A DNA stretch of 64,000 nt from Lunularia cruciata. Its lineage: Eukaryota > Streptophyta > Marchantiopsida > Lunulariales > Lunulariaceae. Position 1 is the first letter of the stretch; each line of letters starts with the position of its first letter. The notes beneath the pieces are model-generated. The model did no database searches and was not told the origin of the DNA. It was given only the letters and a program-made list of their open reading frames with translations. Below, piece after piece: positions 12,501 through 24,373 of this stretch. A program made the position numbers and the translations under genes. Location: positions 19,746,744 through 19,810,743 of the forward strand of contig OX419759.1 in assembly GCA_948567375.1 (NCBI GenBank), written 5' to 3'.

Positions 12501-12850
12501 ATTGGGGATCAAGTTTGGCTATCCACAACCAAACTCATGTTAGTTGGCACTTTTAAGCTCAAACCTTTTTTTATTGAGCCTTTTCCCATCCTCCATCAAA
12601 TTGGCACAATAACCTATCACCTCAAGCAACCGCCACACATGAAGATCCATCCAATGTTCCATGTTTTGTTACTACATAGATATGCACCTTGACCATCCCA
12701 CTTTCCTTCCATACAAGAAGTTAAATCTTGTCCAACACTCATTGATAGAATGGAGGAATATGAAGTCAAATGCATTCTCTAAAACACATCCATGGTACCC
12801 ACCATCCAAGTGTGGAATATGTCATACATTAGAAAGGGAACCCATTATAT
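9548..12850 (+). pseudogene. pol relic of family A (protease, RT, RNase H, integrase)
   Basis: Protease side: VRVLIDPKATKNYLS (about 9690-9735) is a decayed retropepsin motif (normally D-S/T-G). RT: LVLFVKKKDGIMYMCIDYQG (about 10368-10430) and, near 10690-10715, [12 protein letters not shown], where the catalytic pair reads D-E instead of D-D. RNase H/connection: near 11265. Integrase: a zinc remnant YTQSCLLCQ near 11770-11800, then a core with a D near 11930 (VFVDQLNKK) and HQQSRHSIH/QFTNLFRRILF near 12055-12110, then a C-terminal stretch ending about 12850. Stops occur every few dozen codons. No chromodomain was recognisable. Confidence 0.88.
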
Positions 12851-12942
12851 GAGGCAATATGGGAGCCAACACCTAACTTGACCCATGCACCGGTGATAAT
12901 GGAATCTTTTAAGCAACAACTTTGCAACGAGAATGTTACATC

Positions 12943-12963
12943 TTAAAAGGGGAAGGGGGAAGT
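12943..12963 (+). other. Polypurine tract, family A
   Basis: AAAAGGGGAAGGGGGAAG lies directly before the 3' LTR start (TGTAATACCATTAGC at 12965). It is the primer for plus-strand DNA synthesis in LTR elements. Confidence 0.9.
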
Positions 12964-12964
12964 T

Positions 12965-13490
12965 TGTAATACCATTAGCTAGATATATTATCTGGAGATG
13001 GAGATTTACTCTGTAATATCTAGAAAGATGTTAGATATGATCAGTAGATCAGATAGAGGTGTCACCAAAAGAGTACTTCTACTAATAGGGTAGAGGTAAG
13101 AAAACACCCTAAAAACTTCAAAGTCAATTTTGGATGCCTAAATCATCAAGAGCTTTCCAACAGCACCTCACCCATGTTGTTTTGAGTTTTCTATAGAAAG
13201 ATTCCCCAAATGTTCCTTCTAATTAAACTTGTTTGACCAACTAGATAGGACAGAGATCATCATATCACCAATCCATACAAATAACCTAAGGGTGGAGCTC
13301 CCTAAAATGTCACCAATCCATGTATTTGATCCCAAGGTGAACCTCCCTTTGAGTGAATCCTCTTTGCTATATAATAAAGATAGTGCGCTCCTTTGGGGCA
13401 TCAGAGTATTGGGGTGTGAAGCATTGTGCTTTGTTTGTGTTTCTTCTTGTATGTTTCTCTTGGAGGTTCTACTATCCTTGAAACATTACA
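12965..13490 (+). repeat. 3' LTR, family A
   Basis: It aligns with 7231-7854 from TGTAATACCATTAGC to ...AAACATTACA. It is about 100 bp shorter because the AAGTGAAGATTCACTC...TCTTCCCC part of the 5' LTR is missing. The TATA box is at about 13369-13378. Confidence 0.9.
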
Positions 13491-14860
13491 CCCTCCAAGA
13501 AAATCAAATCTTGTATCAATAGTAGCTCACAGCAACCAAGTAAAGAATAAAAGAAAGTTTCTTGAGTTTTGCAAATACTTTAGTTATTTTCTGATTATAA
13601 TTATGAAAATTTCAATTCAATTATCCAAGTATTAGTATAAGAATGGCACCTTTTATATTGAACATTGCAAAATGAATTTTTCAAGAGTCATTTTACTTTC
13701 CAAATTTCAGTTCTTGTAGTATATTTTTTTAAAGATCATAAAATGAGAGGTGTAGGTAGTTGTTAAACATCAAAATAATCTGCACTCAAACCTAGATTGA
13801 ATTTTCACTATTAAATTATGCTAAGCTAACAGGAGAAATATTTATCAATGTTTTGTAGAATTTAACTCAATAGAGCTTTCTAAAATTTGTGCCTCAAAGG
13901 TCATATATGGATATATATATATATGCTCTTGGGTAAGAAACTTAGTTTTACCAAAATCTAACTTCACCTCTAAATACACTTTACACACAATCTCTACTTT
14001 CCATAATATCAATCTTAGATTTCACTACCTTGTAAGTGAATTTTTGTTCTACAGCTAGATGCAATTCTTTTTTGAATCCTTTTTCCCAAATGCATAAAAG
14101 AGAGATATTATCATGATTGTGAACAGTTTTATATCATAGAACTGGTTGAGGTATGTTCTCATTCGCCATACATATCTATTCCCATATAAAATTTAGATTT
14201 TATATAAGATCTTTGTTGAATTTTCTATTAAATACTAATGTAAAATACTAACTAAAATTTGTTAGATTTTAACACCGCCTTGAGTATTCTCTTCTACTTC
14301 TTGTCATACTGGTTCTTCTAAGTTCTTTTCTTCATCTTCATTATTTGTAATTTTTTGTACATGCATACATACTTGTGCTTATAATGAAGTTTTTATATTT
14401 TCCTAAGGATCGTAACCCTAATAAAAGTAAAATCAAATTTTAGTATTTCAATATTTTTTGAAAATGATCAATGTTGTGTAATATTGCATGAAAACCTCCT
14501 TGATTTGCTTGCTTTGTTTTGGGTTGACATTTTCTACTAAACAGAATTGCTAGCTTTGGAGCAAACTATTGATTCTTACCTTGTTTTGGTTTCAAAAATA
14601 TGAAAATAATATATATTTTTTGTATATAGAGGTAGATTTTTAAGAGAATAAATTCCAATATCTTCCATAAAAAGGAATGGTCACCTAAATACACTGAAAT
14701 ATTTTGTACTATTACTTTACCATTTTCAATATACTTTAAGAAAATTGGATTGTAATACTTTAGGCTAGAAGGAAGAAGAAAAGGTATTAAAATAATATCT
14801 CATCTCTTTCATATTTAGTAATTCTGCTTTTAAGAGAAACCTAACTATGTTTTAAGTAAG
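13491..14860. other. AT-rich stretch, no gene seen
   Basis: Open frames here are short and low-complexity. A (TA)n run lies at about 13908-13924. I recognise no domain, tRNA or transposon end. Confidence 0.6.
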
Positions 14861-14864
14861 ACAT

Positions 14865-15375
14865 GCATGGGCAGATATTTAGCTTAGCACCTAGGTTTTC
14901 CATGTATAAGTGAAAATTGAGGTAGGCCATGCATAAGTGGGTGCTTAGCTATAGGTTTGCCTTATATAGGTAAGCATCTAGGTTTAAAAAAATATCTCTT
15001 TTCTCTCGTGATTATTGAATTTGTTTTCAAGAGAAACATAACCATGATCTAGGTTTAAAAAATTACCCATTTTCTCCATGATTAACGATTTTGTTTTCAA
15101 GAGAAACATAACCATGTTGTGCATAAGATATACATAGGTGGGTGCTTAACTAAAGGTTTGCCTTGTGTTTTACAGGGAAGCACCTAGGTTTCGATATATA
15201 GATGCATGTTTATGTTTGCTTTGAATAGATAGGCATTTAGGTTTGCTATATATATATATATATATATATGCTTAAGTTTACCTTGCCATATGTAGACCAA
15301 TAAGTTTGTCGTGTATAGGTGTCCGCTTAGGTTTATCAAATATAGGTAAGAGCTTAGATTTGCATGCACCTAGAT
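14865..15375. repeat. Degenerate tandem repeat with (TA)n microsatellite
   Basis: Variants of TTAGGTTTGCC...TATATAGGTAAGCACC recur about every 30-60 bases. A pure TA run lies at about 15247-15269. The period is irregular and there is no coding potential. Confidence 0.75.
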
Positions 15376-15736
15376 AGAATGCCTTTGTTTTGTCATAATA
15401 CAAATAGTTTCAAGAGAAGATATTCTTTGAAGCTTAATTTTGATGAGGGGAGCTATTCAAGTCATGCCTCACCCTAAAATTTTAAACTCTTTCAAAATTT
15501 TGAAAATCAAAATCCTAAAATCAAGGTCTTCAGGCATTTTTTTAAGTATGACATTCTTGAAAACTAAGTTTTTGGAGGGAGTACCATGCATTGAATACAA
15601 AATTTTTCACTTTTTGATTTAAAATAAATTATTTTCCAAGAAATATCTTATATTTATATTTTAAAATTAAACACATACTATAAATTTATTGAAAAATGTG
15701 ATTTTTGAGAATACTTCTTTCATAATAGCTCTAAGA

Positions 15737-15940
15737 GATGAAGAATTGTATTTGGCAACTACGGAGAATTCAATTTCTAGTTCTGGTGAGCTCCGGTTTC
15801 TCTCCTACAACGAATTAAACGGTATGATCGAATTAGACGAGATGAAGAATGTATTTAGCAATTAAGGAAGATTGAATTGCTGGTTGTTACGAGCTGTGGT
15901 TTCCCTCCTGAAACGAGCCAAGACTCATAAGAAAATTCAT
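15737..15940. repeat. Diverged tandem duplication, 104-bp period
   Basis: Units start GATGAAGAATTGTATTTGGC (15737) and GATGAAGAATGTATTTAGC (15841). Each continues through an AATTCAATT/GATTGAATT and a GAGCT..GGTTTC block. Confidence 0.85.
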
Positions 15941-15944
15941 TATA

Positions 15945-16990
15945 CATTCATATCATATAGAAGTTCAAAAGGGGCGCTCAAGAGTGTTGGGGACCCTTGG
16001 CTTTGTGTGTAAGTTCTTTAAGTTTGCTTATGATATTATTTTATTTTTGAATTAAATATGAACTTTAGTATTTCTCAATGATCGATCCAAATTTTACCAA
16101 ATGACATAAATAGAGCATCAACGGACTTTCTACCCATTGTAAGGACTTCAAATACTTCTGTAGCGGTGAAACTACACGGATACCGATATCCGATACCATA
16201 CTATATTGATGTTATCATACATAGGGTTGCAACGATTTCTTCCTATTACTGATGAAGTTGTGCCAACTCCTTTGGGCATACCATTGCCACAGATGACAAG
16301 TCGAGCCTATAGCTAGGAAATCATTGCAGTTTCCCGGTGACTCAGGAGAGGTAAACAAGAGCGTGGGCCCTTGATGCACCGTCTCTCTAGGTCTCTTGGT
16401 AGCTGTTCTTAGCCAACTGAAATGGAGCACGCCACAAAAAATGATGCAGTTCCGCTTTCCTTTTATTTTATTGCCTCAACTGAAGACTGTGAGAGGACCA
16501 ATAATAGCGGACATGTAGGAGCTATAACACAGGAGAACTTCCGAAATTCCACGCAACACACCGCTAGGTCAAAAACCTAGAAGTAATACGGGAGCATGAG
16601 TTCTGTTGAGAGCTCAAAGTTCGGGAACCAATTGACTTCCAGATGAACTTGGTAGAAAATTCTATCCTTCTGACTCTTGGCCCCTTTCCATTGAACATCT
16701 GATTTGTATTTGATTCCCAGAAGTCGAACGAATTCTCTTGATGGTCCCAAGTTCTGTTACTATATCCGTAAGATGATGTAGAAATTTGTAAGATGGTTCT
16801 GAGATGCGTCAGATCCGCATGTTGTTCGATGTTATGGCCTAAAACCTAGAGCACTCCGTTCGAGCATGCAACCAATAACTAATAATCATTTTGATCACTT
16901 GCGAATTAGCCTATCAGACCTTCAGGCTCTTACTCAGTGTTAACAGCGTAGATGAGTTTCCATTCTTCTTGCGTGCTTGTAGACCTTACC
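15945..16990. other. Higher-complexity intergenic sequence, no gene recognised
   Basis: Base composition is more even than in the flanking AT-rich repeats. The longest frames (for example 71 codons on - at 16215-16430) show no domain and no conserved start context. Confidence 0.5.
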
Positions 16991-16994
16991 ATTT

Positions 16995-17620
16995 GCATAG
17001 CTTAGATATCTTAGGTGTGGTAGTGCAGATTTCCCATATCGATAGTGCGAAGACTTAGTCCCATTCTACCTCGTTTGTCTCTCCCTTTAAAAACTTGATG
17101 AGGTCTTCCCATCCTCTTTGCCAGCTAATGATTGCACTTGATAATACTGCCCTACTCTACAGATGAGACGTAATTCTGGCAAATGCACAACTGATGATGA
17201 CAACCGAAACATGACAAGTTCTAGCAACTCGTTCCAGCAAAAGACTAGGACATATTTATTTATATTTACACTAGGACACTCGTAGTATTTAGAGGAAAAA
17301 GCGACTACATAGCAACCACGAAGGATAATACTGCCCTACTCTCCAGATGACACGTAATTCTGGCAATGTACAACTGATGATGAAAATCGAAATATGACAA
17401 GTTCTAGCAACTTGTTCCAGCAAAAGACAATTAATCATATTATATTTACTCCAGGACACTGGTAATATTGAGAGGAAAAGGCGACTGCGTAGCAAACACG
17501 AAGGATGGGAAGACCCCATCAAGCCATACAAAGGTGAAACAAAAGAGGTAAAATGGGGCTAGATTTCAATAGTATCTATAAATCTGCCCTATAACACTAC
17601 TCGTGATATCTAGACAAGAT
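16995..17620. repeat. Foldback-like element: about 110-bp inverted arms around a 184-bp tandem duplication
   Basis: The left arm (about 16995-17115) and right arm (about 17502-17620) are imperfect inverted copies. The best part is 17094-17115 versus 17502-17523 (21 of 22 match). Outer blocks TAGATATC, GCAGATTT and CCCATTCTACCTC also pair. Inside, two direct copies begin at 17140 and 17324 (GATAATACTGCCCTACTCTM). The right arm matches 6.11-6.29 kb and part of it is inverted at 31.16 kb, so this is a dispersed family. It could be a MITE-like or foldback element. No transposase is inside. Confidence 0.85.
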
Positions 17621-17624
17621 GATT

Positions 17625-20058
17625 CTATCTACTATATAGAATAACGTGTGAGGTCGCGACACTCACCAGAGGCTAGACGGATGACGTTCGAGCTTACAGT
17701 GGAGAAACGATGAAGATACTCTGTTTTGCTCCTCTGTTCTGCCAAGAGAAGCGTAAAGCTTAAGCTCATACATCAACCTTTCCTGCCATGGGCTTTCCAG
17801 CGTATTTAAAATATGAAGAGGTTGATTGCCAAAGATGATACCAGTGGTGATGTAGATTTCAAAGTCGTGTGTCAGGCAGTAGTTTTAGACCTCAGTCTAT
17901 AAATCACCCAAGGATACACGAGTAGGAAAAGTTATGCCTGTTCTAGGTCCCGTTTGGTTGTGGACAGCTATACATTATGGATAACGCTCGACTGAGAGAC
18001 AAACAAACAGACAGATAGACGTCTTTAGTTGAAATATAGGTCGAGAATAGGGCTTGATTATGATTACGGTGACATGCATAAACTGCAACGACCTGTATGA
18101 TCATGATAATCCTAGAAACCAAAGATTGGGATCTAGACAGTGCAATGTCTCTTATAAGCTTGAGCAATGGGTAATAGAACTCGGAGTTGTAATCTGTAAA
18201 TGAGCTTCTCAACCATGTCTGATCCTGACGAGAACTTCAATCACTTACGCCTTCAATCCAAGTCCACATGTGACTTGGCTTCATAATCACTGCATGGAAT
18301 AGTAATAAGCTAGAACAAACGTAAGCAAACTTCCAGCATTTGTTCCAAAAAGGATATTAGAAAGGTCCACGCGATCTCAGGTATGTTTCGATATGTTACG
18401 TGGATACTCACTATTCTGACCTCGAACTCCACGAACGAATTGCCTTCTCTCCTATGACTACCCTGATTTGGACTGGAATCTCCCAGAATCGACCTCAGTG
18501 ACATCTGTTCAGCTAATTTGACCTGGAGGTGCACCACATGCGGGTAAACGTTCAAGGGAAGTTATAGCAAGTCTGCAGTGTCAAAGAAAAATCTGCTGTG
18601 TGTGTCCTTCAATCCTTGGCCCGATGATTCTTCCTAGGACTCTCCTCGTCGTCAACGTAATAACAAAGCATGCCTACACAGGGAGTATGAGCTCGACAGC
18701 AGGTTGCTATTAAATGGCGATTGAACTGAAGAGTGCTGATTGTCGTGAACTGAAGATCTGCTCCTAAAGCGTATAGTTTCACTGAAGGGAACGATTGGCA
18801 ATTGCAAATTGCATACAGTGGCTCAGTTTCCTCCCCTTGGATGTGCGTTCCAGATACTACCGTTTCTTAGCTAGTCTCTGAAGAGATTTCTATCTCTCTC
18901 TAGACCTCGGACAGTGGTTTCCTTCGTTCTTTTCCAATTATGAATATGCGTCTTTATGGTTCTTATAAAAGCTTGCCGTACGTATTCATTTGATGATGCC
19001 CAGAGGATCTTGTAAGTTCAGGAGACAGCGGGAAATAGCCAGAACTTTTGCGACCCACTATTCTACCTGCCAGAAGGATTAGCTCCAGTTCCATGCATGA
19101 AGTCCTCAAGTTCTCATAGTGGGTGCTTGGACTGAAATTCGGGGTTTTCTTCGGGTGTATAGATTCACATATGCATGCGGGAAGCATGGATGTCAGACGA
19201 TAATTTGTTTGACGATTTCGTCAATGATAGAAGATCTCATGTGGTAAAAGTTCACGTAAGGATAAGCTTGTAGTAAGCTGCTCCATTTTTCTATTGCAAC
19301 TAGTTTCTTTCAACATCTGCAACCTTCACTGTTATCTACGCAGGTTCCTAGAAAAGCGTATATATTAGTTATACCAGGGCTCAACTTAGTTCTAATGCCC
19401 GAACCGGAAATTAGACATCTATTCTGAATGTAGAGTTACGGAACTGTCAGCGGAGCTAATATCGTTGAATTGCACCAATTAAACACTGCATGCGGAGCAA
19501 TACGTAATTGGATATGTTGATCGTGCTTCCTGCTTTACATCATTCTCTCTTTCCTGCAGGACTGGATCGGCGTCAAATTCTCCAACCAAAGTACTAGCAA
19601 CTGATTTACGAGTCCCTTCAAGATGGCTCTGGAAATGGCTTGCATTTAAAAAGGTTTTGTGAAGTACTGCTCATTAAGTCGTGACTTGCAGAACGTCTCA
19701 TGCGTGGGCTTGTTTGGCGTGTTACCTCACTGAGAATAGAGATTTAAAGTTATTCATAGTACATTTTTCACTCTTCACAACTGAGTTGATGTTAGTGCAA
19801 CACCTAGAAGCCAATTTGAAAGAAGCCGAGTTTAGATCTTTGATTCTTTACAAGCCAAAGCTGAATTTTCTGAAGACTCGTCCACCTCCTCAGGACTTCT
19901 AAACCGCTTGAGACATCTTGGTTTGTCAACCGCAGCGTGCGGGTCGTGAAGGAGCGGGAAAGAGCTATCAAGACGTTAGGTGGATTGCTGAAGTCAACTT
20001 AAGTATGGCAGGAGGATATCCCAGTAAGGAAACTAGATAAGAGTTGTGGGTTGCTAGA
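17625..20058. other. Intergenic region upstream of the bHLH gene
   Basis: No coding region was recognised on either strand; the longest frames are under 90 codons and without domains. CTTTCCTGCAG at about 19550-19560 resembles a splice acceptor and TAAGTATGGCAGG near 20000 holds a short upstream ATG, so a spliced 5' leader of the bHLH gene is possible but unproven. An in-frame stop (TAA 20038-20040) closes the frame before ATG 20059. Confidence 0.5.
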
Positions 20059-21965
20059 ATGGAATTCGGATCGTCGCTGGAATCGTGCTCAGCATACGCG
20101 AATTATGGTCTTCTCAATGAGGAGGTCGCGTTTGATAATAATAAGATATTTTCACGTGATGCCGCGTATGAAGATAGCAACTTGCAATGCAATTTGCAGC
20201 AAATAGAGGATCTGTACGATGAGCAACCGAGTTCGATACCCGGGAATGAAAATAATGAAGATTTTCTTTTATTCGTCAACTCCAAACGGACAACAGACCC
20301 TCCTGCAGTTGCTGATTCCATTACATGCCCCAGCAGCTTCGCCACATCAGTTGCACCTCCAGTTGTAGTTGATACGAGCTGCAGAACAACAGTATCTAGA
20401 ACTCCGTCCCCAAGATTTGAGGCCAAATTGTTCGAGGATTTTTCTAAAATAGATTCGACGAAGAGTAGAGGGTTGATCCCACAGATGATGTACGTGGACT
20501 ATCATCCAGCACGGAAAGTTGCGCAAACAAAATCGTACAACGGAGTAGGAAAGCGAAAGGGACACGCCTCCCTGATGAGAGGGGAACATTTAGAACATGT
20601 CGAAAGAGAGCGGAAGCGACGGGATGATATGAGTTCTAAGATTGCGACTCTTGAGACTCTCCTCCCGTTCTCCTCCAAAGTTGGTACCTAAGCCTTTCTC
20701 TTATTGTCTTTCATACCAGAATCTCGGACCATGTCATCATAATATCGAAAAATAATCTAGTATTCTGTGAGGACCTTATGGTTATTACGAAGCAGGCTTG
20801 CTTAAACTTTATTGCACGGAAACCTACTGCTGAGTCTTTCTTTTCCAGCGAGAGCTGCATATGTATAGGATTCTCCATACGCCGCAAACTGTAATATACT
20901 AGCTAGTCTTTTTAAACTTACCTGCCTGGAAGCTTTGTTATGTAAACATTCTCTGGGTTCAATTTGCCTCTTGATTTACTTATAACCTGGATTTCAGAAC
21001 TGTCGGTTTAGTCGATACTCGATTTTGAAGAATGGCTAACACTAGTTCTGTATCAGTTAGAAATATTTACCAGAGAAGGAAACATCTGGACTCAAATCTG
21101 GCGGTATGGTTTATGACAGATCAGAACTAGACCTGACAAGCTTTTTAAGTGTTTGCAGCGGGACAAGGCGTCAATACTTCACGATGGAATTCTTTACGTG
21201 GAAGCCTTGCAGCAAAGGGTAAAATCTCTTCAGGATCGGTTAAAGGAGGCGAGTCGGAGACCTCAAGCTGGAGTAAAAGGTAGCAACACCTTAACTACTT
21301 GTAGTAACGTGGATTTTGGTGTTAAAAGCACTACCGGCAGTCGTTTAGTGAGGGACATTGCCGTTGCATCGGCTAGATCCAGCCAAAGTCCCATTCTAGT
21401 CGACGAACCCCACCGTTCAGGGTCAATGCTAGGAAATCAGAGAAGAAGGCCCATATCTGTACAGGTGGAGTTTCATGTGCAAGTATACAGGCCAGGCGAG
21501 CAGGTACAGGTTGTAAAGTGTGAATGTAAGCATAGTTACTTAAGCATTGTGATGAGAACACTCGAGCAGCTCCAGCTTACCCTTCACCGATGCACAATCA
21601 CGAAGCTGCATGACTACATGATCTGCGTCATTATCATCAAGGTATCAGTCTCTAACACTGGTTCATATGATGATCATGAGCAACTCCCAGCCCCAACCAT
21701 CGCCTTCACCTGTTACAAGCACTGTATCATGCTCATCATCTTCCTTCTAAGAGTTTAGATTTCAAATTTAAGAACGCAAGTGCGGAGTGTTTAATTGAGG
21801 CGTACCAATTTATACATTTGCTACATTCTAACAAAACAGTGTTGTTTAGTCTGAAGCCAATTGGTGGGGTACTGTGTGCAGCCAACTTCAAATTGCTCAA
21901 CCGCTCATGTAGTATCGTCTGCTCAAATTGCCACTTTACTGCACATAGCCACCGGAAAAGACTAA
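20059..21965 (+). CDS. bHLH transcription factor with ACT-like C-terminus (2-3 exons)
   Basis: The start is ATG 20059 (MEFGSSLES), with an in-frame TAA 21 bases upstream. Exon 1 (20059-20679, 207 codons) has a Ser/Thr/Asn-rich acidic N-terminus, a Pro-rich middle, then the basic region and helix 1 (residues about 180-207). HVERERKRR gives the H5-E9-R13 pattern of E-box/G-box binders. A 479-bp intron (20680-21158, GT...TTTGCAG) lies in the loop in phase 0, joining LLPFSSK to RDKASILHDGILYVEALQQR (helix 2). Exon 2 runs 21159-21641 and ends at AAG|GTATCA. Its last third (VQVEFHVQVYRP...DYMICVIIIK) resembles the ACT-like beta-alpha-beta-beta unit found at the end of many plant bHLHs. A tentative exon 3 (21882-21965, after TGTGTGCAG, phase 0) adds 27 codons including SSAQIATLLHIA. 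Without that splice the frame stops at 21756-21758. The role is nuclear DNA binding and transcription control as a dimer; targets are unknown. Exons 1-2 are solid, exon 3 is weak. Confidence 0.88.
20680..21158 (+). other. Intron 1 of the bHLH gene
   Basis: The donor is AAA|GTTGGT and the acceptor TTTGCAG|CGG, phase 0. The alternative GT a few bases on (G|GTACCT) would put exon 2 out of frame. Position in the bHLH loop is common in plant bHLH genes. The intron carries stops in the exon frame from its fifth codon. Confidence 0.85.
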
Positions 21966-24190
21966 GGGTTCACCTCTGAAGCTCGTTAGAGGAATGTTGG
22001 GGATTGCTCCCTGCAATGAAACTGGTGAAACAAATGGGTTCCCACCAGGTTTAGCAATATGACGCTTATATGCCGCACCAATCTGCTCTATATCTGTGTA
22101 CTTAATATAGTATCATGAAGGATATTGCTCTTTATTGCAATTGATCTTCCCTCCAGTGATTTATTCTCATTTAACCGTTCCTCGTTTAGCGGAACCATTT
22201 TCAGTGGTTTAAAAGTTTAGAGAACTTCTGTTTCCAAGTGCGACTGAAGTTAGACCAAAATTTTCCGATTGCTGCTCTTAGGCTAGGTGTTTACTCCGCT
22301 GTTATATGGATGAAGACCTGAACTCCCAGTTTATTCATGTTTACTATCATCCTGATCCAGATTCAACAGTATTTTATAAGATACATGTGTGCTATGGCGC
22401 TGTAAGACAGGATCAGCTTCAAAGAGGCTCACACGTCTAGATTCGGACTGTCACGCTTAATATGATCAAGTTATACACTTATACATCAAGTTTGCTGAAG
22501 AGATTCCATCTTGGTCCTAATTCTAGTCAGAAGACGTACTAGGAAAATTCTAGGCAGAATATGATAGATCCATCTTCTCTGATCACGATATCATTTCGAT
22601 TCCGATTCTCAGAGATAGGATGGGAGGGAAAGCTTGAGAGAAGATGCAAAACTCTCGAAGTTAATGATGAAACCTAGACCAAGTAAGACTTATCATTTGC
22701 AGTTGCATAATGCTGGCTCCTGGATGTAAGGACTCACCTCCACCGATGCTGCAAATCCAAACAAAGCGTGAGCAGACACTACCAGAATTTCAAAAACCAT
22801 ACTGTGTACAGATTGTTACTGGGTTTGTCGCTACAGAAACTATCATATGACAAAATCATAGGTTTTGATAGATCTAAGCTTGCTGATTGGTTGTAATATG
22901 GAAACTGAGGTACAAATACCGAAAAGGTGAAATACAAATACAGATTCCCTTTAACATTCTCTTAATTGCTACCCACGTAAGACGAAGAAGAAGAAAGTTG
23001 ACGGTGACTGTCAAGGGAACATGTTATCTCGACAAAGAGAAGCGTTGCAGCCTTTCCACTGCAGTTAAACACATTGATGCGTTTGAGCAAAAAACCTAAT
23101 TATACTGAACTTTGAAGAATCTGAAATTTCGACCGCTCACATGAGCTGGAGAATAGCAGGGGGTTTCACATCTTTTCTCAATCATCCCACCGTACATGAG
23201 AGATCCACTCACCATATCAATTCTAGAGGAGCACTGCCAGGCTTTTCACCTCTTCTCTGAGGCTCGTGACATGGTCATAAGGTGCAGTTGATGTTGCTGT
23301 TTCCGTAGTTTTAGTTTTACGGAGAGGAAAGTAATGATGGGAAGTTTAAATAATGAATATATACAGTAGTTATAACATCTCTCCATCTCTATACTATTAT
23401 GCAAATTATAGTGGTTACTTTTTTAATTTTCGTTATAATTATTTTTATAAAAGAAAACTGTCTGTCTAGCCATATTTTCAGTCGAGGCCGATGTCGATTC
23501 TGTCGATACCATGAATTCCAAAATTATAGTGCGATGATCTTTTAACGTCCATTTTTTAGAATGTCAATTCTGGTATCCATCCTTAAAAATGAATATCAAA
23601 ATGACATTCCGTCGTATCGACAGTGCCAAAAAGCAGGCGACTCTGACACTTTGCGGCAAATTTGAGAACTAGAGACAACATTGGAAAGAAACGTGAATCT
23701 AACGGGTAACGGAAGAGGAACTGAGATATTGGGGACACCACTGGGGACTGCCCTAGTCCCGTCGGGGACTACGGGCACCTACTAGTCTTATAATAATTTT
23801 ATCCAGAAGCAGGGAGAGATGCGATCCAATTTCTCTCTCTAGGTTGAGGTCATCCATTACGACGTGATAGCATTTTGAATTTCATGCGTGCCTTCTAACT
23901 TGTACCGGGCATCTTATTCTATTAAACTAAAATGCTATTACTGTTTACTGAACCATTTCTTCAAGCATTTTTTGGATATTTTCGGTATTGTTACGGGCTT
24001 CTAATGCAAGGTTTTATCAATTATCATGCAAGATAAGTGGACATGGAAGCATAGCCGGTTACGCGATCAATCAAACTTCGCAGATTCTGAAGCACAGTTG
24101 ATTTGGCCAGATAATCAAGATGACTTAGTTTTAGAAGTAGACTGCAGTGTAAAGGGAGACTCCATTTTCTAATTTGGATCTCACCCAATC
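21966..24190. other. Region downstream of the bHLH gene, no gene recognised
   Basis: Even-composition sequence without recognisable domains. It probably holds the 3' UTR of the bHLH gene. A 70-codon frame at 22887-23099 is basic and without similarity that I recognise. Confidence 0.5.
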
Positions 24191-24191
24191 G

Positions 24192-24251
24192 CAACTCAGA
24201 TCTGTACGATTGATTCTAGAGCGCATTTATCAAGCGTACAGATCTGAGTTG
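24192..24251. repeat. Perfect 17-bp inverted repeat (stem-loop)
   Basis: CAACTCAGATCTGTACG (24192-24208) and CGTACAGATCTGAGTTG (24235-24251) are exact complements with a 26-base spacer. It sits just outside the 3' side of the minus-strand LINE relic, so it may be a 3' UTR hairpin or an element end. Confidence 0.9.
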
Positions 24252-24373
24252 TACATTTAGATAGCATATATATAGAGCATACAATATAACAATGTGATTA
24301 TCTAGTACAGAAAAATGGTACCCCGGAGATAAGGGGGAGGAATACAAGAGCCAAGCGCACAAGGCCACAACAA

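Larger units (their letters stand above)
7231..13490 (+). mobile_element. Full-length but old Ty3/gypsy LTR retrotransposon (family A)
   Basis: In order: 5' LTR 7231-7854, primer-binding site from 7856, gag relic, pol relic in the order protease, RT, RNase H, integrase, polypurine tract 12943-12963, 3' LTR 12965-13490. Integrase after RT is the Ty3/gypsy order. All frames are broken by stops and indels. The LTRs differ in length (624 versus 526 bp) and by many substitutions, so the insertion is old. I could not find a matching 5-bp target duplication (TCCTT left, CCCTC right). Confidence 0.92.

Noticed and set aside
13486-13500. Target duplication for the family A full-length element
   Set aside because: Flanks TCCTT and CCCTC do not match convincingly.
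20103-20426. 107-codon minus-strand frame
   Set aside because: Lies inside bHLH exon 1 on the opposite strand; shadow frame.
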